A stretch of DNA of 64,000 nucleotides. Origin: Muscardinus avellanarius (Eukaryota > Chordata > Mammalia > Rodentia > Gliridae). This document shows, piece after piece, positions 10,380-22,021 of this stretch; the stretch's first letter is position 1; every line of letters begins with the position of its first letter. The notes below the pieces were generated by a model. That model searched no databases. It was not told the DNA's origin and saw only the letters and a program-made list of their open reading frames with translations. The position numbers and the translations under genes are program-made. The DNA is taken from positions 32,096,826 to 32,160,825 of the forward strand of contig OY726561.1 in NCBI GenBank assembly GCA_963383645.1, written 5' to 3'.

Positions 10380-10830
10380 AATCAGTTTAGTTATGGGTGA
10401 CAGAATGAGCTCCCACAGTAACCCAGCATTCTGTCGTGGATCCAAACTAGTTACAAGCTTGGCTTTTCTTGCTGCAGGCTGGAATTTTGCTAGACGTAGT
10501 CACACCCATCTTTTTGTCTCTAGCTTGTCCTTATTTAACAGACCTTTTTTTTTTTTTGAGTGGCTCAATTTGAAATTATATATTGTGGAGGTATTTGAAA
10601 TTGCAGCAATAAATATGTGTTCTACAAATTTTTAATCACTTGCCAGTTTGCATTAGCCTTTTAATTATTAATAAAGTGAAATCCATTGATTTCCTCCAGT
10701 TGTTCGAACATGAGGCTGACCTAATCCTGCCTCAGGCTTGAGGGGTTCTCAGATGAACAGCAAATCCTTGAGCTAAACATTAATTTTGCGGGATTTAAAC
10801 ATAGTACTTTTTTTTTATTCCTAAAGGAGG
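10380..10830. promoter_or_regulatory. Candidate conserved noncoding element
   Basis: Inside the repeat-poor block this segment has locally higher complexity and retained CpGs (ctgtcgtggatccaa, gctagacgtagtcacacc, gttcgaacatgaggctg, attttgcgggatttaaac). It also carries homeodomain-type TTAATTATTAAT and TTAATTTT cores. This is suggestive only: constraint is inferred from CpG retention and absence of repeats. Confidence 0.25.
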
Positions 10831-12054
10831 CTGCTCCTTTGTTTTATTTCTTCTGAATTTACAGAAGAATTATGAACTTTGTTTGGTTTTGTGTTGTACA
10901 TACCAAGTAAATCTTGAACAAAACAAGTTTGTGATATCACAAAAACATGCTGATATTAAAAATTTTTGCCATGACAGTCATAAAGTAGCAGATTCATAAG
11001 ACTTTAAGAGCATTTTACCTTAAATTGAAACACCACTTATTAATAGATCAATTTGACCTTTTCTGTGGTAGAAAGAGCTATTTTGTGTAGTTATGTTTAA
11101 AATTATACTCAATAACACATTTGGACTTAATGTAAATGTACTTAATGAATCTTATTTTCTGTTGTTCTTTGTTCATTGACAAAATATCAGTTTATCTATC
11201 TTCATTTTTTACACCTATAGCAATTGAATGATATGTCAGTTTCCTTCTTGATCTCTTTTGACTGATGAAGAGATTAGGCAGGATGACAGGATTGCTTTTG
11301 AGTGAAGATTTACATTTGGTCTTGTTTGCTTATTTTGTTTTGGAAAAACACAGTTTAGAGCTTGAGAAGCTGGTGATGATAATAAGCTCAAACTTCTCAG
11401 ACAACCACAAAGGCAAACACTTTATTTTATTTTATATGCTCAAATTTTGTTTGCCAAGCATAGAAAAATTGCATTATGACTACAGTACTTCACAATAATT
11501 TGTAAATAAATATGTGAAAAATTTTGTGATTGAATTAAATAAAACGGTCTAAGGCAGATATCTTAAACAATGATGTTTGATGGCAGTACTTCACAGACCT
11601 TAGAATATTCATATTTGGAAACAATTTATTACAGTCTTTACGTACTCTATGGACTGACCCCCGATGGCATATACTATTATTCATTAGTCATTAATTTACT
11701 ATTCAAAGCAGCTGTTGATTATTTAACTCGATAAACTTGGTTCTTTCTTGAAACCAAATTTGGAGTTATTTTTTGTTATAATAAGTTTACATAATTTTCT
11801 ATTTGCTCTTTTATTAAAGTCTAACCTAGACTTTATTAAACTCAGAGTTAATGTAAATATTCATAATTGAAACCTAAGCAATGAAAGGTTACAAGTGTTT
11901 ATTTCTCCAAATAGTGACAACAGTATGGTAGGTTTAAGTGTGCATTCTTGCCCTATAGAGCAAGCACTCATTGCTGCCTCTAATCCTAAATCTCAGGGAA
12001 TTTATTTCCAACACCATAATAGTCTTTCAAAAGCAGCTGTGATTATAGTAACTT

Positions 12055-12300
12055 CAAAGCACCAAGCATCTGTACTTTAAGATGGGCCAGCGGAAGCCAG
12101 CATCCGTCTTCCATAAAAAAGCAATCGTGCTTTTCCCTGCTGCCACTTAGAAGGGCTTCCTTGGGGACCTTGTTAGATACTTTCACGTGAAGACCATTTG
12201 ACCCACTTCTGATTAGTGTGCAGGTTTTCATGGCAGTGGCTTCTGGGAGTGAGATGCCGTTGGCTGGTCGCCTCCGTATTCTTGAAGAGAAAGAAAACTC
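12055..12300. promoter_or_regulatory. Candidate conserved noncoding element
   Basis: A 245-base island of clearly higher GC and complexity than its surroundings, repeat-free, with retained CpGs (cagcggaagccagcatccgt, tttcacgtgaagaccatttg, ggtcgcctccgtattc). It includes one CACGTG E-box at 12184-12189. No frame or splice-site pair makes it a credible exon. Confidence 0.25.
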
Positions 12301-12747
12301 TCAGTGGAATATATTAAAGATAATAAAGGAAAGAAGAAACACCAGTTAAAAGATGGGCCAAGTATTGAACTACTATTAAAAAAAATCCAAGGAAAACATA
12401 TTTTCGTACTGATTGTTAAGAAAATAATAGAGCCAACATCACAGCGTCCAATTTCATGTTCAGAAGTGTATTGCTTCCTACTTCTTTTTCTTAAAATATT
12501 TTATAAATATGTATTTCCAGGGTACAAAGAGCAAGTGACTCTGTGGCCCATTCATTTTGAGTCCATACATTTTTTTAGCCTAAATACCTGTTTTAGATTC
12601 ACACTAATTTTTTTTAAAAAATCTATAAAAGTAATGAAGACACCAATGTCTATACTGTTAATATTTCTAATAATTGGTTATTATTTTGTTTATATATATA
12701 TATATATGTTCCATTTATGAAATTATAGGCTTATTATATATTATTCT

Positions 12748-12959
12748 GTTTTGTTTTGTTTTGTGGTAATGGGAATGAAACCCAGTGGCATTCTACTTCT
12801 GAGTTACACCTTCAGCCCAATTTTATTCTTTTTTATTTTGAAACAGGGTCTCACTAAGTTGCAAAGATCCTAAGTTGCTGAGGTTGACTGTGAACCTGTG
12901 TTCCTCCTGTCTCTGCTCTGAAGTAGTGAGATTACAAGTGTGTGCCACCATTCCCAACT
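12748..12959 (-). repeat. B1-dID SINE
   Basis: Minus-strand dimer with TTTTG-rich tail at 12746-12761, ID block 'gaatgaaacccagtggcatt' and B1 end 'gtgtgccaccattcccaactg'. Confidence 0.85.
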
Positions 12960-13344
12960 GTTATATATGTTTGTTATTATGTTAGATATTACATTATTAG
13001 TTGTTATACATTATATCTATATTCACTCAGCAAATTAAGTTTTATATTATTATATTTGATATTGTTATTTTATGTGTTGTTATATATTATATATAGGTTC
13101 CCTCATCAAATTAAGTTTTATATGATTTGTATATTAACATATGAAGGTATCAACAAACTAACATATCACACTATGTTTAGTTCCAACGCAGTTCTTCAGC
13201 AATAACTATTGTTCAACTTAAAATTTATTGAAGCTCCTACTTGTTCAATAGGTCTAGTATTAATCCAGTTTTTGCAATTAGCAGAATGCTTACATTTGCA
13301 ACCTCAAACTAAGTAGAAAATAATTTACTTGGTGGTTTATCTTG

Positions 13345-13399
<55 letters not shown>

Positions 13400-14184
13400 G
13401 TTGCTGACTTAAGTTAACATATCCTCTCTTTTGTCCTTTTCTTCCCCTTGAAGGATTGCCACAGTCTAATTTTTCATGTGGATGTTAGATTTAATGTAAT
13501 TTAGTACATGTGCGAGTAGATTCCACACTCAGTATATAGGTTCTCTCATTTTTAATTTCTCCCGCTTTCTCCCTTTAAATACCACAGCTGTTGCTAGGAT
13601 AACGAAAATGATGTTGAGTAACTGCTTACTTTTCCACTTTCCCTCAGGGGTGGGGTAACAGCAGGTAGCATAGCCTCATTCCCAACCAGATGTTACTTTA
13701 TTAAAAATTGAACATTTTGAAGGGAAGAAGAGGAGATTTGTGTTTTAGAAGATCAGTGGAATTAGAAAGAACATGAGCTATTCTAATTCAGCTTTTAAAT
13801 TCAAGCTTTACTCCTATTATTGAAAGTATTTTAGTTAAAATGAATTTTAGAGGTGGCCTGACTAATAAAATGCCTAAGGTTCAACCTGACACTAGATAAT
13901 TACTATATTAGAAAGTCCATGCAAAAATGTTTTCCTGGTCTTTGCATTTAAGGATGTTGGCTAAGTTCTGTGGAGGATCTAGATGTGATTGTGTGTGAAA
14001 CAATATAGCTCCTCTCTTACAAATTCTTAACTATTGATAATTTACTAAATTGTAACTTCAGCTGTTAAAGCAATTTAAAATGTGATGCATGATCACAGTG
14101 GTGTTCTATGTAAGTTTATTTCACTGATTTTACATAGGTTGGCAAGTACTCCTTAAATTTTTAAAAAAAGAACAAAGCAAAATG
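12960..14184. other. Unique sequence with a (TA)n tract
   Basis: Repeat-free apart from the microsatellite at 13348-13397. 13560-13700 is less AT-rich with 'accacagctgttgctagga' and may be conserved. The frame at 12942-13205 is AT-rich noise. Confidence 0.5.
13348..13397. repeat. (TA)n microsatellite
   Basis: About 24 perfect TA units. Confidence 0.95.
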
Positions 14185-15650
14185 TTTTTTTTTTCTTTTA
14201 TGGTGCATTATAGTCTCACATCATAATGTAAATCCCTTTGATAATTACATACATGCACACAGTACTTGGTACTCCTTCAAATCTCCATTATTCCCTCTCC
14301 CAATGCAAATTATCCAAATTGACATTAGTATATATTCACATGTATACACATAGTCATGGTAGTATTTCCATTAATGAACCTCAGTCTTCTTCCTCTCCTA
14401 TCCTTAGATCTCCTTACTGGCTCCACTCAGGTTTCTTCTCCATTACCTGGAGTCTCTCTTTTATCCTAAATACTCTCTTTCTTGCACATATTAGAGAAAA
14501 CTTAGTACCTTTCACTTTATATGATTGGCTTAGCTCACTTAAAAGTGTTCTCCAGGCTCTTCCTTTTTTTGCAAATGATAATTTTGTTCTTCTGTATTGC
14601 TGAGTAGAATTCCACTGTGTATATTTCCCATCATTTTGTAATCCATTCATTTGTTGAAGGAAACCTAGGTTGTTTCCATCATTTCATTATTGTGAATTGT
14701 GCTGCTAGGAACATGGGTATTATATATTATTGTAGTTTTCTGGTTTCATCCCCTTTGGAAAGATGCCCAGGAGTGGTATAGCTGGATCCTGTAGTAGATC
14801 CATTTCCTCTTTTCTAAGGAATCTCCATACTGATCTCCATAGCAGATAAACTAGCTTGTACTCCCACCAGTAGTGTAGAAGAGTTCCTATTTTCTCACAT
14901 CCTTGCCAACAGTAACATGTATTGTTATTTGACTTCTTTATACTTGCCAATCTGATTGGGGTTAGATGGAATCTCAGTGTAGTTTTGATTTGCATCTCCC
15001 TGATTGCTAATGATGTTGGACATTTTTTCAGATATCTGTTAGCCATTTGTATCTCCTCATTTATGAAGTGATTATTCAATTCAGTTGCCCATTCTTGATT
15101 GGGTTGTTTTTCTAGTTTAAAGTCTTTCAAGATCTTTGTTTATTCCAGGTAATAGTTTCCTTTCAGAGGTGTAGCTGGTAAAGATCTTCTCTCATTTTGT
15201 GGCCTTTTTCTTTAGTCTCTTGATTTCCCTTGATGAGAAGATACTTTTTAGTTTGATGCCATTCCATGTATTAATTCATCTTTCAATTTTCTGAGCTTTG
15301 GGGTTCTTGTTGAGGAAGTTTCTACCTGTGCCTATATGTTGGAGTGTTGAACCTATGCCCTCCTTTAATAGCTTTACAGGTCTGGTTTAATTGCTAGGTT
15401 TTTGATCCATCAGGAGTTAATTCCTGTGCAGGGTGAGAGGTAAAGATTTAGTTTCATTTTTCTACAAATGGATAGCTAGTGTTCCCAGAAACATTTGTTG
15501 AAAAGGCTGTCTTATATATATTTGGCCCTTTTGTTAAAAATCAATTGACTATAAGTATGTGGATTTGTTTTTGTATTTTCTATTCTGTTCCATTGGTCTG
15601 TGTGCCTGTTTTTGAGCCAATACCAGGCTCTGATAATTACTATAGTTCTA
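14185..15650 (-). mobile_element. 5'-truncated LINE-1, antisense, with ORF2 3' end and 3' UTR
   Basis: The T-run at 14185-14196 is the element's poly(A) tail read backwards. It is followed by the lineage-specific 3' UTR (14197-14700), then ORF2 up to about 15650. The sequence carries typical antisense L1 landmarks: 'tgattgctaatgatgttgga', 'tctgttccattggtctgtgt' and 'tttttgagccaataccaggc'. Homology ends where a SINE begins at 15651, so the element is about 1.5 kb of a normal 6-7 kb L1. It lacks the promoter, ORF1, the endonuclease and the reverse transcriptase core, and cannot move. Confidence 0.9.
14720..15130 (-). pseudogene. L1 ORF2 C-terminal remnant
   Basis: A 136-codon uninterrupted frame translates to the C-terminal part of L1 ORF2p, the segment after the reverse transcriptase domain. 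It includes 'MANRYLKKCPTSLAIREMQI', 'TLRFHLTPIRLASIKKSN', the cysteine-bearing 'CYCWQGCEKIGTLLHYWWEY' and 'DPAIPLLGIFPKGMKPENYN'. In intact L1 this end of the 1,270-1,300-residue protein holds the cysteine-rich segment that supports RNA binding. Here the catalytic domains are absent and the first ATG is an internal methionine, so it is a dead fragment. The lack of stops over 136 codons suggests a moderately recent insertion. Confidence 0.85.
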
Positions 15651-15850
15651 GCCAGGCATGGTGGCACACATTTATAATCCCAGCATTTGGGAGGCTGAGA
15701 CAGGAGTATCCCAGTTCAGGGACAGCATCAACTACTTAGTGAGGCCCTTTGCAACTCAGTGAGACCCTGTTTCAAAATGAAGAATAAAAAAAATAGGGCA
15801 GGGGTGTTGTTTGGAGGTAGAATGCCCTTGAATTCCATCCTCAGTACCTC
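15651..15850 (+). repeat. B1-dID SINE at the L1 truncation point
   Basis: Plus-strand dimer 'gccaggcatggtggcacaca' to 'gaattccatcctcagtacct'. It sits exactly where L1 homology stops, so it inserted either at the L1 5' junction or within an L1 whose remainder is lost. Confidence 0.9.
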
Positions 15851-16034
15851 AATGTTTCTAACTCATGATCAAGCTACAGATTTGAGAAACTGTAATTTTG
15901 TAAGTATTGTTTTATGGTGAGAAGCTTCGAAAAAACAAGAACAGTACTTTAAGCAGTCTCATTTTTATCTCTAGGTCCCCAAGTTACAATTTCAGATTTG
16001 GTTTCATTTGCTACCTGGATCTACTTTATATGAT

Positions 16035-16078
16035 ATTCTTTTCTTTCTTTTTTTCTTTCTTTCTTTCTTTTTTTTTTT
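16035..16078. repeat. (CTTT)n tract
   Basis: Pyrimidine microsatellite at the tail of the following minus-strand SINE. Confidence 0.9.
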
Positions 16079-16278
16079 GAGGGTCTGGGGTTGGAACCCA
16101 GGGGCATTGGATCTCTGAGCTACACCCCCTGCCCTATTTTTTATTCTTTATTTTGAAACAGAGTCTCACAAAGTTGCAGAGGACCTGACTAAGTAGCTGA
16201 GGCTGTCAGCGAACCACGATCCTCTGGTCTCAGCCTCCTGAATGCTGGGATTACAAGCATGCACCACCATGCCCGGCG
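16079..16278 (-). repeat. B1-dID SINE
   Basis: Full minus-strand dimer, ID block 'tggaacccaggggcattgga' and B1 end 'gcaccaccatgcccggcg'. Well preserved. Confidence 0.9.
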
Positions 16279-19008
16279 ATATGATATTATTTTCATTTCC
16301 ACATTCTAAATTATGATTGTAGCTGGTGTTTTTCAAACAAAAGATAGTCATATCTTGTGGAAAATTATGGAAAACTGATGAAGAGTTCAAAGCTAGACAG
16401 TCTATTACACACTTAAAAAATCTTCCTTGCTGTTTCAGTTGTTTCATCTTTTAAATAATCAAATTACAAAGAGCCTTCTAATTAACTTCCAATCACAATG
16501 TAGTGACAAGAGTAAGACATAAAACACTTTGATCTTCAGAATTATTATGAACTTCATTTGTATTACTGCTGTTGCTAGGGCCACTAGAGACTAATTGAGG
16601 GCAATTATGCAGAATCATTGATTTTAGTTTATTGTATTTAAACATTTGTGTCTCTTCTAGGTGTTAGTATCTCTTAAGTGTTTTTCTTCTTCCCACAGTG
16701 TTAAATATCTACTAGATATGACCATCCTATTAGACTTTGCCCTGGGTAGATTTCTGTTCTTCAGTGTCTCTGTTTTATAACTCTGTCGCCTCCCAATGAG
16801 GATGGATAGTTTAAATCTTGCAATTAGTCAGTCAGCATAAATACATCAAGTCATTTGTCTTAATCTTGTCAATTTCACTTTATATCATGAGAGAAACAAA
16901 GGAAAGGAACACACTTATTTGGGCAATTTATTCTATACTACTGTGAACCTATGTGTGGAACAATTATTAGTTTATCCTTTGTGAAGGGAATGGAAAGTTT
17001 ATTCTTTTAGGCCAAATATAAAAGCAAATGCAAAAAGACAACTCTGACATATATATACCTTAAATGTAATCGCATACAAATTTCCAGGTTACTTTTAAAG
17101 GTGAAACATATCTGATTTTCAGAAAAGATCTAGCCGTGTGTAGTACGCATGTCATTATATCATCCAGTTTTGCAAAGCAAGTATTAAAGTATCACTATAG
17201 AAATAAACCAAGTGTCTGAAAAAACTTGTTCCCTTACCCAAAAGGAAATTCATTTATAGATATTGAAGAAATGTTACCAAAAAGCTTAGTCCATGAAATT
17301 GATCAGGGCTTGTCCATCTGTTGCACTCACCAATGAAGAGATTATGTAAATTCAAACTACAAAAAAAATCTATACAGTAGAAAGTCTCTTCATGAAAATG
17401 CATTTAAATCAGCCACATCAGAGAGCAATCATCAATGGAATTAATTTCAACAGAGGAATGGAAATGCATCCTCTAAAACAATCCCGCCTTCATCCACATG
17501 CACCTAGAAGGAGATATGTCCAACTTTTGTTTGCCAGTCTGTCTTGGACTGGAGATGAATGTGGAAATGTAGCCCAGTCGGTTGCTTTGACTGAAATATC
17601 CCAAGTAAGAAATCCCTTGATGTGCTCCGTGGGATTTACTTAGTATCCACATCATCATTAAAGATGTATATATTTCTCTTGCCAGTCTGTGATGTTTACC
17701 TATAACTAAATGCTTATTAATATTAACACCACCAATAAAATGCTTTTTGTAACGCTTTGGAGTTTCAAAAAAGTACATTTACTTTTTAATATTTTCTTAA
17801 TTTTTTTTACTTAGTACAAGTTGTAATATTTTAGGGTTCTAAGTTGTCTTAGAGTAGGAAAAACTGGTGAAGTGATTTTCCAGCATTGTTTTGGTTTCTG
17901 AAAACATCTGAAAAATCTTTTACTTACTTTATTAGAGTAAAATATGGTAGTTCCAGAAGTGAGAAAAAATAGAGGACAGAATGAGACAAGCAAAACAAAT
18001 TTAAAACACCTTTAATTCTAATAGTTAAAATAGCTTTAACATTTAGGGATATAGTATAGTCAATGTTTTCTACACATGAAAATTATAAAGTGTGTAAGCA
18101 TGTGTAATTGACATATTTAATATTCAAGTTAACTATGGTAGTATATGCTTGAAATGCTTGAATAATCGGATGTTAAGGATCACTTGTAAGTAAATTACAT
18201 GACCTGCACTTAACTAGCTTTTAGACGTAAAAGCTGTTTTGGGCAGTTTGGGATATTTTGTGGGAAGAACAAATTGTTAGGAGAAAAAAAAGGAGATTGT
18301 AGAAATTATGCCAAGTTGAGTTTATTATTTATCTTATTAACTTTGGCAATAATAGTATTCTGCTCTTGACATTTCTTTTAATTCTCTACCAGTGACAGAG
18401 AATCAGAGAGAGAAAGAGAGAGATCCTAGTAGGATGTTTATAATATATTTTGTGCACTATGAAAGTATCTATATAAAAATCATTCAGGGTGTATTCATTT
18501 CATGTCACCCCTCCATGCCAGTCTGGTATGAAGCTGTATTTCTATTTTCTGTATTTCTATCTTTCTAATAAACTTTTTAAAATCTTCAAACAAAATCATT
18601 CAGTTTGGTAAGAGATTTTTTTTTCAGGTCAAACTTGTACATAACGCATATTTTTAATATTCCTCATTTTAATGACTTTACTAAAGTCAGATCTTAAAAA
18701 TAGCCTAAAGTTAACAAAAGTCACTTTTCCTTGCTGAAATTGATAAATTTCAAGCTTCTTTTTCAGAAATTTACAAAGATGAGGTCTTACCTCTTAGTAG
18801 TTGGTTGTTTAAACATGCCTTTGGGGGATTCTTTGAAAAGATATTTTCAATTGCCAGGTTTGATTTTTTTCATATTTACTTCTTTCAGTTATAATTATAT
18901 AGAGATTTCAAAAAATAATTAAGCAGTGAATGTTTCTAGAAAGCCATATAAAAAAATTAACCACAAGAATAGTCTGGTTAAATGTTTTAAATAAATGATA
19001 CAGGCCCA
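16279..19008. other. 2.7 kb repeat-poor unique stretch
   Basis: No interspersed repeat recognised. 16540-16640 ('ctaattgagggcaattatgc') and 17380-17650 are the most information-rich parts. A short (GA)n lies at 18405-18424. Opposing frames at 17392-17643 and 17473-17778 have no recognised domain. Confidence 0.5.
17385..17650. promoter_or_regulatory. Candidate conserved noncoding element
   Basis: A higher-complexity block with three 'atgcat' cores ('gaaaatgcatttaaatcagc', 'gaatggaaatgcatcctc', POU/octamer-like), 'caatcatcaatggaattaat' and retained CpG 'cccagtcggttgctttgac'. Open on both strands for 80-100 codons but with no protein motif. Regulatory function is inference. Confidence 0.25.
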
Positions 19009-19246
19009 GGCCAGGCATGGTGGCACATGCTTTTAATCCCAGGATTTGGGAGGTGAAGATGCGGGATTACGGTTTGCAGGCAGCCTCAGCTACTTAGCAA
19101 GACCTTTTACAACTCAGTGAGACCCTGTTTTAAAAAATAAAAAGCCAAAAAAAAAAAAAAATAGGACTGGGGTTGTAGCTTGGAGGTACAATGCCCCTGG
19201 GTTCCATCCTCAGTACTGCAATAAATAAATAAATAAATAAATAATA
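19009..19246 (+). repeat. B1-dID SINE with (AATA)n tail
   Basis: Plus-strand dimer with an expanded A-rich linker and an AATA tail at 19221-19246. First of four SINE copies within 1.2 kb. Confidence 0.9.
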
Positions 19247-19394
19247 CAGAGAGTTGAACTTACTTTGGGCACATTAACTACCTTAATATCTAAGGTTTTC
19301 TGGGAAGGTTTAGCTGACAATATGTACCAAGGAACAACACATATTTGGTTATTAACATGTTCCACATTTTTGAAACTGGGCTTTGAACCAATTT

Positions 19395-19575
19395 GAACCA
19401 GGGTATATTAAAGTTCTGAGCTACACATCCAGTCCTGATTTCAATTTTTGAAACAGGTTCTTAGTAAGTTGCTGAGAGTCTTGCTAAATTGCTGAGGCTA
19501 GGCTTAAATCTGATAGACTCCATTCTCAGCCTTTCAAGTATGGGATTATAGGCATGCTCCACTGTGCCTGGCTGA
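19395..19575 (-). repeat. B1-dID SINE, old copy
   Basis: Diverged minus-strand copy ('gggattataggcatgctcca' near 19544) with a degraded ID block. Confidence 0.75.
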
Positions 19576-19589
19576 AAAGTCCCCCCTCC

Positions 19590-19746
19590 CCTTTTTTTGC
19601 CATAATAGGAATGGAACCCAGGGGCATTCTAACTCTGAGCTACACCCCTAACCCTATTTTTTATTCTTTATTTTGAAACAGGGTGTCACTGAGTTGCAAA
19701 GAGCCTCACTAAGTAGTAGCTGAGGCTGTGTGTGAACCATGATCCC
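19590..19746 (-). repeat. B1-dID SINE, B1 end missing
   Basis: ID half 'aatggaacccaggggcattc' is intact. The copy stops after 'gtgtgaaccatgatccc', so the element's 5' (B1) end is missing. The element lies directly beside the previous SINE on the same strand. Confidence 0.8.
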
Positions 19747-20017
19747 AAAGTTCCATTTTTAATGGACGTGTTCTAGAGATTTCATCAAAATATTTGACTT
19801 GATAAACAAATTTTGTTTTCTTTAAATTACAATTCAGTACAACTTCAATTACTAGAGCAGGAATCTAAAATGTGTGTTTTGCAGCACAAGATTGAAATTA
19901 TGCCTATTACAGTGTCAATCAAAGCAAGTCCTACTAAGTCTCAAGATTCCTTGAGGACAGAATCAGATCTTAATGAAAATTAGACTGTATATCAAAAAGG
20001 AAAATTATTTATTTAGT

Positions 20018-20211
20018 TTTGCAGTACCAGGGATGGAACTCACAGGCATTCTATCTCTGAGCTACATCCCCAGCCCTAATTTTTATTCTTTATTTTGAAA
20101 CCGGGTCTCACTAAGTTGCAAAGGACCTCATAAGTAGCTGAGGCTGTCCGTGAACCGCGATCTTCTGCTCTCAGCCTCCCAATTACAAGCGTGCGCCACC
20201 AGGCTCAGCTA
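20018..20211 (-). repeat. B1-dID SINE
   Basis: Minus-strand dimer, 'ggatggaactcacaggcatt' to 'gtgcgccaccaggctcagct', with a small deletion near 'ctcccaattacaagcg'. Confidence 0.9.
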
Positions 20212-20235
20212 GTAAAATGATTTAGATGGCCATGA

Positions 20236-20470
20236 TAAGGACTGACACTTATGTAATACTTAAGGCTACAAAATAGAGTCTGTGTATTCTTTTATCAGTA
20301 AGAATACATGTGTTTTACATATGTGCACATTCTCTCTTTTTACTTAAAACAAGTATATGTATATAAAGTCAAAATTTGTATTAAACTCAGAAAATAGAGG
20401 CTCTGTAAACTTAAGGAAACTGCTGAAATCATATAGCTTTCTATATTTCAGTCCTGTTGCTCAAACTGAA
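20236..20470 (+). repeat. Possible MIR remnant
   Basis: 'gacacttatgtaatacttaa', 'attcttttatcag' and 'aggaaactgctgaaatcata' keep the order of MIR but with low identity. Confidence 0.35.
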
Positions 20471-20471
20471 A

Positions 20472-21440
20472 CCCAACTCACTGGTGTAGGGCCGACTGAA
20501 ATTTACGGCATATAGACTTTGGCTAGGTTGAAATTTGTAGTATGGTTCTCTGTATAGACTGGGTAGGAAAAGAGAGGAGGAGGAAGGAGTGTGTGTCCAT
20601 GCAGTAGGGGAAATAGATGTTCAGACAAAGAACAGGATGGAACCAGTAGTGGAAGCACCAACATTGATCCTTAAATTGTGATTTCTAATAGTGCCATTTT
20701 ATGAATAATCTAATCATGGAGCTTAGCTTTTAAAAAGCATCCATTCTCAGTGCCACAACAAATAAACAAACAAACAAAAATATAAAATGCCTTCTGGCCC
20801 AGGATGCGTTTTCGCATCCCAAAATTAAGACACTAAAAGTAATAGGCTTAGATTAAGGGACTGCCTGGGTGTTGTGAATCATCTGATTTGCTGAAGTCTA
20901 ATCATTCAGGCAAAGCTATTGGAATGTTTTAATAACATCTTGAAGGCCTAGTAGTAGTATTTCTGAACTGTACTAAGTCTCCTTTTTGTTGCTTTTATCA
21001 ATGATTGATAATGTGAAATTAATTACAGATTTATTTGAGTCTGTATTTGAGGGACTCATTAAATAAATCAGATGTTGGCGTTAAAACCTATCCAGTGTTC
21101 TTCTAAATGTAGCACTTTATTTAATATTAACCTTCCTTACCGGCAGGTTTTCTTTCTATATTTTCATTTATGTGTGGTCAAATCTGGTTCAAAATATTTT
21201 TAAAAAACCTAGGAATTAACAATTCATAAGCTTGAGATTAGGCACCGTTTTGAATGATCTGATGAAACTTTATATCATTACTATCCCTCTGCCTTTGACT
21301 GTGACTCATCATAGATTATACTACCAACCTGTTAGCAGCCCTCTTCATTATATAGCCTCTTATAATATCATAGTATATTACAGGTTTGTTATTCTCTGCA
21401 GTTTCAGGCACCACCGGAGACCTTGAAATATATCCTTCAA
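20472..21440. other. Unique sequence with a short CpG-bearing hairpin
   Basis: No gene. Contains an (AAAC)n run near 20757-20780 and a perfect 7-base stem hairpin at 20802-20819. Confidence 0.5.
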
Positions 21441-21648
21441 ACCCAGGCGTGGTGGCGCACACTTGTAATCCCAGCATTCGGGAGGCTGAGACCAGAGGAT
21501 CGCGGTTCACGTACAGCCTCAGCTATTTAGTGAGGCCCTCTGCAACTCAGTGAGACCCGGTTCCAAAATAAAGAATAAAAAATAGGGCAAGGGGTGTAGC
21601 TTGGAGGTCGAATGCCCCTGGGTTCTATCACCAGACCTGCAAAAAAAT
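21441..21648 (+). repeat. B1-dID SINE, CpG-rich copy
   Basis: Full plus-strand dimer 'cccaggcgtggtggcgcaca' with many intact CpGs (gcattcgggagg, ggatcgcggttcacg, ggaggtcgaatg). One of the better preserved standard-type copies. Its A tail runs into a TA microsatellite. Confidence 0.95.
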
Positions 21649-21736
21649 TATATATATATAATATATTATATATAAAATTTATATATATGTAAAATATATA
21701 TATTAAATATATATATTATATATAATATATATATAA
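21648..21736. repeat. (TA)n-rich microsatellite at a SINE tail
   Basis: About 90 bases of TA/TATAAA, probably grown from the SINE tail. Confidence 0.9.
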
Positions 21737-21826
21737 ATGCCTCTGATTCCATTGTTTCATAATCAATCCTTGCAGTGTATTGAAGAATCCAGCTGAGTGG
21801 ATGGATTATGAGTTCTGCTACAGAAG

Positions 21827-21828
<2 letters not shown>

Positions 21829-21872
<44 letters not shown>
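21829..21872. repeat. (GT)n microsatellite
   Basis: About 22 perfect GT units. Confidence 0.98.
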
Positions 21873-21875
<3 letters not shown>

Positions 21876-22021
21876 TCAGGAGGGGGATTTCAGTCCTAAA
21901 AAACAAAAAGACTTTGGCTTTCCAGCCTTCATGCACTGTTACATGAGTTATTAGAATGAAAAGTGGAAGATCATATTCTGCAGAATTAGTGAGGAATGAT
22001 AGAATGCGCACCTTAAAATAT

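Larger units (their letters stand above)
9980..12747. other. Repeat-poor 2.8 kb stretch
   Basis: No SINE, L1 or microsatellite of note across 2.8 kb, in contrast to the flanks. Contains the candidate conserved stretches listed separately. Frames at 10393-10635, 11265-11498 and 12304-12720 have no recognised domains and AT-rich, low-complexity ends, so I do not call genes. Confidence 0.5.

Noticed and set aside
12304..12720. Longest open frame (138 codons, plus strand)
   Set aside because: Ends in a TA microsatellite translation, has no recognisable domain, signal or splice context, and lies in AT-rich sequence where such frames occur by chance.
14238..14603. 121-codon plus-strand frame
   Set aside because: It is the antisense strand of the L1 3' UTR, not a gene.
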